Assembly: GCA_003132605.1 (NCBI GenBank)
Contig: PKYJ01000050.1
Location: 1 to 5,917, forward strand
Length of the DNA stretch: 5,917 nucleotides
Direction: 5' to 3'
Source: Peptococcaceae bacterium
GTDB lineage: Bacteria > Bacillota > DSM-12270 > Thermacetogeniales > Thermacetogeniaceae
Program-made: the position numbers and the translations under genes
Notes under the pieces: model-generated
What the model was told of the DNA's origin: nothing
What the model saw: the letters and a program-made list of their open reading frames with translations, nothing else
The model's database searches: none
In this document: positions 1-4,118 of the stretch, one piece after another
How the letters are laid out: every line of letters starts with the position of its first letter
Numbering within the stretch: position 1 is the stretch's first letter

Positions 1-95
1 ATATTGTCAATCAGCAGCGTGCACTAGCTTAAACCGGGTAATTGATCTGTCAGAGGATGAATTTACAGAAAAAATCGTACTTGACCATTTATGGT

Positions 96-102
96 GGGGG
101 AG
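96..102 (+). promoter_or_regulatory. Ribosome binding site of the dedA-family gene
   Basis: GGGGGAG lies 8 nt upstream of the ATG at 111 and decides the start. The two earlier in-frame starts are worse: TTG at 42 has no Shine-Dalgarno site, and ATG at 57 has AGAGG directly against it with no spacing. Starting at 111 also removes a polar 23-residue stretch that is not typical of the family. Confidence 0.6.
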
Positions 103-110
103 TGAATTGG

Positions 111-716
111 ATGGCTGGGTTGTTGACAGGAATTGTGCTCAAGGTGACTGCTTTCATCGCCTCGATGGGCTACTGGGGGATCGGCACCCTGATGGCGATC
201 GAGAGCTGCAACATTCCCCTGGCCAGCGAGGTGACACTGCCGTTCGGTGGCTACCTGGTGTCAATCGGGAGGCTGACTTTTTTTGGTACCGCCCTGGCCG
301 GCGCCATCGGCGGGACGGTCGGTTCCCTGGTCTCCTATTACATCGGCCTCTTCGGCGGGCGGCCCTTCCTGGATCGCTACGGGCGTTACCTGGGGGCGAC
401 CCCGGGCCGCCTCGCCCTGGCGGAGGCCTGGTTCAACCGCTATGACATCCTGACCGTCTTCTTCACCCGCCTGCTGCCGGTGGTCCGCACCTTCATCTCC
501 CTGCCTGCCGGGGTCGCCCGGGTCAACATCGTGCTCTTCACCTTCTACACCTTCCTGGGCACCCTGATCTGGAGCCTGTTCCTTGTCTACGTCGGCTTCG
601 TGCTGGGGGCGCACTGGGAGATCGTCAGCGCCTACTTCCACCGCTTCGACCTGCTGTTGCTGGCCGCCGCCATTCTGTTGCTGGCCTACTGGGTCTGGCG
701 CCGCTGCACCAGATAG
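111..716 (+). CDS. DedA / SNARE-associated (VTT domain) family integral membrane protein
   Basis: A 201-residue polytopic membrane protein of the DedA family. Members are implicated in membrane homeostasis, and some act as flippases for undecaprenyl phosphate or phospholipids; which lipid this one handles cannot be told. Visible hallmarks are the acidic/proline re-entrant motif E31-S-C-N-I-P-L-A-S-E40 followed by LPFGGYL, a glycine-rich stretch (AGAIGGTVGS, 63-72), YYIGLFGGRP (76-85), and FTRLLPVVRTFISLPAG (118-134). R120 and R126 have the same 6-residue spacing as the two essential arginines described in E. coli YqjA/YghB. Hydrophobic segments lie near 3-30, 41-80, 139-167 and 180-195, with a basic C-terminal end. 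Length is normal for the family. The frame is open from 42 (stop at 39-41), but the Shine-Dalgarno site favours 111. A weak -35-like TTGTCA at 4-9 is the only upstream promoter hint. A strong terminator follows, so it is probably transcribed separately from lonB. Confidence 0.9.
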   Translation: MAGLLTGIVLKVTAFIASMGYWGIGTLMAIESCNIPLASEVTLPFGGYLVSIGRLTFFGTALAGAIGGTVGSLVSYYIGLFGGRPFLDRYGRYLGATPGRLALAEAWFNRYDILTVFFTRLLPVVRTFISLPAGVARVNIVLFTFYTFLGTLIWSLFLVYVGFVLGAHWEIVSAYFHRFDLLLLAAAILLLAYWVWRRCTR

Positions 717-742
717 GCACCCCTCACCCCGTTTCCTACGGT

Positions 743-781
743 AGGGGCGGCCCCTTGAAAAAAGGGGCCGCCCCTTTCCTT
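743..781 (+). terminator. Rho-independent terminator after the dedA-family gene
   Basis: A perfect 14-bp inverted repeat (743-756 pairs with 762-775) encloses a 5-nt GAAAA loop and is followed by a short T-rich run, TTTCCTT, ending at 781. It begins 27 nt after the stop codon. The stem is very GC-rich. The T tract is interrupted by CC, but the overall form is that of an intrinsic terminator and separates the dedA-family gene from lonB. Confidence 0.88.
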
Positions 782-793
782 AAAATTGGTTAA

Positions 794-846
794 AAACCGT
801 GGTTTAAGGCAATACTTTTTTTGGTAATAATTTTACCACTAACCAA
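794..846. repeat. Cluster of short inverted repeats in the lonB control region
   Basis: Three small dyads overlap the candidate promoter. AAACC-GT-GGTTT is at 794-805. GGTAA-TAATT-TTACC is at 823-837. TTGGT at 821-825 pairs with ACCAA at 842-846. A further TTGGT is at 786-790. Arms are only 5 bp, so each could arise by chance in AT-rich DNA; the clustering on a promoter makes an operator possible but unproven. Confidence 0.3.
802..832 (+). promoter_or_regulatory. Candidate sigma-F (forespore) promoter of lonB
   Basis: GTTTA at 802-806 and GGTAATAATT at 823-832 are separated by exactly 16 nt. As I recall the B. subtilis sigma-F consensus (GYWTA, N16, GGNNANAHTR), this fits at every defined position but the last. 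B. subtilis lonB is known to be controlled by sigma-F, so the match falls where biology would predict it. Transcription would start near 840, giving a leader of about 55 nt. A sigma-A reading of the same DNA (extended -10 TGGTAATAA at 822-830) has a very poor -35. This is a sequence match only. Confidence 0.45.
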
Positions 847-878
847 ACTTTTAATCATTGCCGGAATCTGATCTTGTT

Positions 879-883
879 AGGAG
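879..883 (+). promoter_or_regulatory. Ribosome binding site of lonB
   Basis: AGGAG lies 11 nt upstream of the ATG at 895. The longer reading frame from TTG at 874 would place this site inside the gene, and an in-frame GTG at 886 is only 2 nt away. The ATG is therefore the best start, and it gives a protein about as long as B. subtilis LonB. Confidence 0.7.
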
Positions 884-894
884 CTGTGGTTGCT

Positions 895-2556
895 ATGGAT
901 AATGTCTTCGGTCTGAACGGCCTGCTGGCTTTCATCCAGATGTTTTTTATCATCGTGATCGGCCTCTATTTCTGGAACCTGCTCCGGTCCCAGCAGGGGT
1001 CAAAGGTGGCGGTCGACCGGGAGGTCAAAAAGGAACTGGAGAAGATCCAGTCGCTCAGGCGGATCTCCCTGGCGGAGCCGCTGTCCGAGCGAACGCGCCC
1101 GCGGCGCTTCGAGGAGATCATCGGCCAGGAGGACGGGCTGAAGGCGCTGCGGGCGGCGCTCTGCTGCTCCAACCCCCAGCACGTCCTGGTCTACGGCCAG
1201 CCGGGTGTGGGCAAGACCGCCGTTGCCCGGTTGGTGCTGGAGGAGGCCAAGAAGAACCCGCGCTCACCCTTCGGCGCCAATGCCAAGTTCATCGAGATGG
1301 ATGCCACCACATCCCGCTTCGACGAAAGAGGAATTGCAGACCCGCTGATCGGGTCGGTGCACGACCCGATCTACCAGGGGGCGGGGCCGCTAGGCATGGC
1401 CGGTATCCCGCAGCCCAAACCAGGGGCGGTCACCAAGGCTCACGGCGGCATCCTGTTCCTGGACGAGATCGGTGAACTGCACCCGATCCAACTCAACAAG
1501 CTGTTGAAGGTGCTGGAGGACCGCAAGGTCTTCTTCGAGAGCGCCTATTACAACTCCGAGGACACCCACATCCCGGCCCACATCCACGATATCTTCCAGC
1601 ACGGGCTGCCGGCGGACTTTCGCCTGGTGGGCGCCACCACCAGGCTGCCGGAGGAGATCTCCCCGGCCATCCGCTCCCGGTGCGTGGAGATCTTCTTCCG
1701 GTCGCTGCTGCCGTCGGAGATCAGGGTGATCGCCGAGAATGCCGCTTGTAAGATCAGCTTTGACTTTGGGCCCGGTGCCCTGGACGTGATCGAGAAGTAC
1801 GCCACCAACGGGCGCGAGGCGGTCAACATCGTGCAGATTGCTGCCGGCCTGGCACAGTCCCGCCAGGAGCAGGAGATCACGGCGGCCGACGTGGAGTGGG
1901 TGGTCAACAGCGGCCACTACTCTCCCCGCCTGGAGCGCCGGGTGCCCGAGGAGCCGCAGGTCGGCCTGGTCAACGGTCTGGCGGTGAGCGGCCCCAATAT
2001 CGGCACTTTGCTGGAGATCGAGGCCAGCGCCAGTCCGTCCGGCAAGGAGCGCGGCCAGGTGATCGTCACCGGCATCGTCGAGGAGGAGGAGTTGGGCGGC
2101 CTGCCAGGAAGGCGCGTGCGCCGCAAGAGCATGATCAAGGGTTCGGTGGAGAACGGGCTAACTGCCATCCGCCGGCTGCTGGACGTGGACCCGCGGGCCT
2201 ACGACATCCACATCAACATCCCGGGGGCCATGCCCACCGACGGCCCCTCGGCGGGCGTGGCCATCGCCCTGGCTGTTTACTCCGCTCTCACCGGGAGGTT
2301 GGTGGACAACCTGGTGGCCATGACCGGAGAGGTGTCGATCCGGGGAGAGGTGAAGCCGGTGGGCGGGGTGGCAGCCAAGGTGGAGGCGGCGATGAGAGCG
2401 GGTGCGAAGCGGGTGCTGATCCCGCAGGAGAACTGGCAGGAACTCTTCAGCCAACTGCCGCTGGAGGTGATCCCGGTACGGCAGGTCAAGGAAGTGCTCA
2501 AGCTCGGCCTATTGCCGCAGCGTTGCGCCCGCCCCGCCGGACAGGTCTCCGCCTGA
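895..2556 (+). CDS. lonB: ATP-dependent protease LonB (membrane-anchored Lon paralogue of spore formers)
   Basis: A complete 553-residue LonB, about the length of the B. subtilis protein (552). It lacks the Lon N-terminal substrate domain and instead begins with one membrane segment (about 10-30, with GLYFWNLL), followed by a basic linker and the conserved ISLAEPLSE...RP block. The AAA+ module shows Walker A GQPGVGKT (101-108, K107), Walker B ILFLDEIGE with D190/E191, sensor 1 GATT (246-249), arginine-finger candidates in IRSRC (R260, R262) and sensor 2 GREAVN (R307). The C-terminal protease domain has MPTDGPSAG with catalytic S452 and KPVGGVAAK with catalytic K495; the 43-residue spacing equals that of the E. 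coli Lon dyad. It should use ATP to unfold and degrade proteins near the membrane. In B. subtilis it is made in the forespore under sigma-F, and a candidate sigma-F promoter lies upstream. The second Walker A residue is Gln where Pro is usual. All catalytic residues are present, so it should be active. Confidence 0.97.
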   Translation: MDNVFGLNGLLAFIQMFFIIVIGLYFWNLLRSQQGSKVAVDREVKKELEKIQSLRRISLAEPLSERTRPRRFEEIIGQEDGLKALRAALCCSNPQHVLVYGQPGVGKTAVARLVLEEAKKNPRSPFGANAKFIEMDATTSRFDERGIADPLIGSVHDPIYQGAGPLGMAGIPQPKPGAVTKAHGGILFLDEIGELHPIQLNKLLKVLEDRKVFFESAYYNSEDTHIPAHIHDIFQHGLPADFRLVGATTRLPEEISPAIRSRCVEIFFRSLLPSEIRVIAENAACKISFDFGPGALDVIEKYATNGREAVNIVQIAAGLAQSRQEQEITAADVEWVVNSGHYSPRLERRVPEEPQVGLVNGLAVSGPNIGTLLEIEASASPSGKERGQVIVTGIVEEEELGGLPGRRVRRKSMIKGSVENGLTAIRRLLDVDPRAYDIHINIPGAMPTDGPSAGVAIALAVYSALTGRLVDNLVAMTGEVSIRGEVKPVGGVAAKVEAAMRAGAKRVLIPQENWQELFSQLPLEVIPVRQVKEVLKLGLLPQRCARPAGQVSA

Positions 2557-2605
2557 AACTCGAATGCGATAATTCTGATAGAATGCAAATAGGGCTTTTG
2601 AAAAG

Positions 2606-2633
2606 TACCGCCGGTTGGTTCTGCCCGGCGGTA
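2606..2633. terminator. Hairpin between convergent genes, possible bidirectional terminator
   Basis: A perfect 9-bp GC-rich inverted repeat, TACCGCCGG (2606-2614) and CCGGCGGTA (2625-2633), encloses a 10-nt loop, 49 nt after the lonB stop. There is no clean T run on the plus strand (TCATGCCTATTCTTT follows). On the minus strand the stem is followed by CTTTTC. It lies between convergent genes and could stop transcription from both sides, though for the reverse gene it is about 125 nt past the stop codon. Confidence 0.5.
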
Positions 2634-2757
2634 TCATGCCTATTCTTTGCCGATTGTGGCGACACCGAAGGTTGAGGTAGTGGCAACGGCTTTGTCGTCG
2701 GTTCGGCATAGTCGACATAATTAGTTATATACTCTTTTTCTGGTTGAAGTAAAAACG

Positions 2758-3843
2758 CTAAGGGGTACCATTTGCTGCCAGTGCCAGGCTGTTTGGTTTG
2801 AGGCCGACCTGGAACTTCTCTCTGGTGATCTGTCTGTTGTCGAAGTGGTAACTGATGCCCCTGAGGACGCCGTTGTCGATGGTCAGGTCGGCCACCGGGC
2901 TGTCGGCGGGCACGTCTCTGACCCTGACCCCGCTGTTCAGATCGTAGACGTGCAGTTGCAGGCGCAGACCGTCCCAGACGGTCACGTAGCCGGGGCTCCA
3001 GAATAACCGGCTCGATCCATCCAGCCCGGTTACCCGGCTGCTCTCCAGATCTATAAGTTCCAGCCCCATTCCGCCCTCTGTCTTACCGGACGGAGAATCA
3101 GGGGCAAACAGGGCCAGGTAGCGGCCGTCCGGGGAGGCCAGGGGGTTCATGGCATTATCTTTGAAAACCGATGAATGGTTGGCGGCGGGGTCGTATACCT
3201 TCACCAATGGCCTGTTGCCCTGCCAACAGTCGTAGTAGAGCTTTCCACCGGCCCAGCAGAGGTAGGCCTGCTTCTCGCCCAGATAGTCCGGATACTTGAA
3301 GGAGTCCACCTGCACCCAGGCTTCGCCGGTCAGATCTCCGACATAGACATAGATCGTGGTGGCGCCCTCCTGGCCGCTCTTGCCCTCCAGAGCGAGCCTG
3401 CTGCCGTTCACCGAGTAGTCAGAGACGTTGCCGAGGCCGGCGCCTTCACCCAGGTTGTGGATCTTCTGGTCGCTCCTGCGGAAAAGGCTGTGGGTACCCA
3501 GGATCAGGTTGCCTCCAGGCAATTCGTGGAAGAGGGGGTTTTGATCCTGCCAGGGCACGTAGTTGAAGGTACCTAGGGGTGCTCCCTGAGGAGTCAGCAC
3601 CTGGTAGACCAGGCTGCCGTCAGCGGCGACATCAGGCAGCGGCTTGATGACCAGGTCGCCGGCCACGGTAACATCGCTGAAGGTGACCCGGTACCTTCCT
3701 TCTGCTGAGGATGGGCTGCCCTTAATAGGCGCATTGGTGTTCCATCGCCCGGCGTTGATGGCGATGAGTATCGCTGCCGCTGCCAGGCACAGGGCTAGCA
3801 GGGCGATTAGAGTCATGGCTTTCTTGTTCAGCCTGATTAGCAA
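2758..3843 (-). CDS. Unrecognised membrane-anchored or exported protein with beta-propeller-like (PD40) motif
   Basis: A 361-residue protein whose specific family I do not recognise. The N-terminus has positive charges (LIRLNKK) and then a long hydrophobic stretch at about 9-30, which is a signal peptide or signal anchor. A Cys at 19 follows Leu (LALC), so this is not a good lipobox. The rest is a hydrophilic, presumably extracytoplasmic domain of about 330 residues, rich in beta-strand-like alternation, Gly/Asp turns and aromatics. ASPDGRYLALF (236-246) resembles the PD40/TolB-type blade repeat, and NGSRLALEG (146-154) and VYDLNSGVRV (299-308) look like other blades. A propeller fold is an inference. 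The TTG start at 3841-3843 is supported by GGAGG 7 nt upstream. It is convergent with lonB and divergent from lonA, so it is in no operon with either. No catalytic motif is visible. Confidence 0.8.
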   Translation of the reverse strand: MLIRLNKKAMTLIALLALCLAAAAILIAINAGRWNTNAPIKGSPSSAEGRYRVTFSDVTVAGDLVIKPLPDVAADGSLVYQVLTPQGAPLGTFNYVPWQDQNPLFHELPGGNLILGTHSLFRRSDQKIHNLGEGAGLGNVSDYSVNGSRLALEGKSGQEGATTIYVYVGDLTGEAWVQVDSFKYPDYLGEKQAYLCWAGGKLYYDCWQGNRPLVKVYDPAANHSSVFKDNAMNPLASPDGRYLALFAPDSPSGKTEGGMGLELIDLESSRVTGLDGSSRLFWSPGYVTVWDGLRLQLHVYDLNSGVRVRDVPADSPVADLTIDNGVLRGISYHFDNRQITREKFQVGLKPNSLALAANGTP

Positions 3844-3850
3844 TGGTTGG

Positions 3851-3855
3851 CCTCC
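3851..3855 (-). promoter_or_regulatory. Ribosome binding site supporting a TTG start
   Basis: On the minus strand GGAGG is followed by 7 nt and then TTG. This is an optimal spacing, and it makes the TTG at 3841-3843 the natural start of the reverse-strand gene. The next in-frame ATG (codon 10) would cut off the positively charged end of the signal segment. Confidence 0.75.
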
Positions 3856-3867
3856 GGCTAGTCATCT

Positions 3868-3892
3868 GTGGTCGGTGAGATTGGCAGACCAC
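3868..3892. repeat. Inverted repeat in the leader of the reverse-strand gene
   Basis: GTGGTC at 3868-3873 and GACCAC at 3887-3892 form a perfect 6-bp inverted repeat around a 13-nt spacer. It lies just upstream of the Shine-Dalgarno site of the reverse-strand gene, so it could be a leader hairpin or an operator. On the minus strand GATAAT (3909-3914) is a -10-like hexamer just upstream, but without a good -35. Confidence 0.35.
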
Positions 3893-3934
3893 CTAAATAA
3901 ATTAGACAATTATCTCGCCATCCCTGCTGCCATT

Positions 3935-3962
3935 TTGGTGGTTGGTGGTTGGTCGTTGGATC
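3935..3962 (+). repeat. Tandem 7-bp repeats (TTGGTGG type) upstream of lonA
   Basis: Four consecutive heptamers start with TTGG: TTGGTGG (3935-3941), TTGGTGG (3942-3948), TTGGTCG (3949-3955) and TTGGATC (3956-3962). They directly abut the candidate lonA -10 region, so they may be a tandem binding site or simply a slippage product. They do not match the CtsR heptad (GGTCAAA) or CIRCE. Confidence 0.5.
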
Positions 3963-3975
3963 CTATAGCTAATAT
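3942..3975 (+). promoter_or_regulatory. Weak candidate sigma-A promoter of lonA
   Basis: TTGGTG at 3942-3947 and TATAGC at 3964-3969 are spaced by 16 nt. An alternative pair is TTGGTC (3949-3954) with TAATAT (3970-3975), at 15 nt. Each is a partial match to TTGACA/TATAAT. They lie about 145 nt before the lonA start, in the AT-richest part of the divergent region. No other convincing signal was found in 3844-4118, apart from the inverted repeat, the heptamers and the purine-rich stretch before the lonA start. Confidence 0.3.
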
Positions 3976-4102
3976 TTTGGCCGATCATTTCTCTGTTTAT
4001 CCTTTCCTGAACCGACCATTACCGCCGTTCATGGGTGGGGCTTATTGCAGAAGTTATGAAAGATGGGGTAGAATTAAGAAGACAAGAAAGATAGGAAGGG
4101 GT

Positions 4103-4110
4103 AAAGGGGG
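4103..4110 (+). promoter_or_regulatory. Ribosome binding site of lonA
   Basis: AAAGGGGG ends 8 nt before the ATG at 4119. An in-frame TAG at 4092-4094 rules out a longer protein, so the start is well fixed. Confidence 0.75.
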
Positions 4111-4118
4111 TAGCTCTA

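Noticed and set aside
81..86. TTGACC as a -35 box for the dedA-family gene
   Set aside because: The matching -10 would fall on or after the ribosome binding site at 96-102, so the transcript could not include it.
874..894. Longer lonB starting at TTG 874
   Set aside because: This would bury the AGGAG site inside the gene and has no Shine-Dalgarno of its own. The ATG at 895 gives the expected LonB length.
1896..2675. A 259-codon plus-strand frame running past the lonB stop
   Set aside because: It is a shadow of the lonB protease domain: Gly/Arg/Pro-rich, with no domain and no good start.
3844..4118. CtsR or CIRCE heat-shock operator upstream of lonA
   Set aside because: I looked for GGTCAAA-type heptads and the TTAGCACTC/GAGTGCTAA pair on both strands and found neither.
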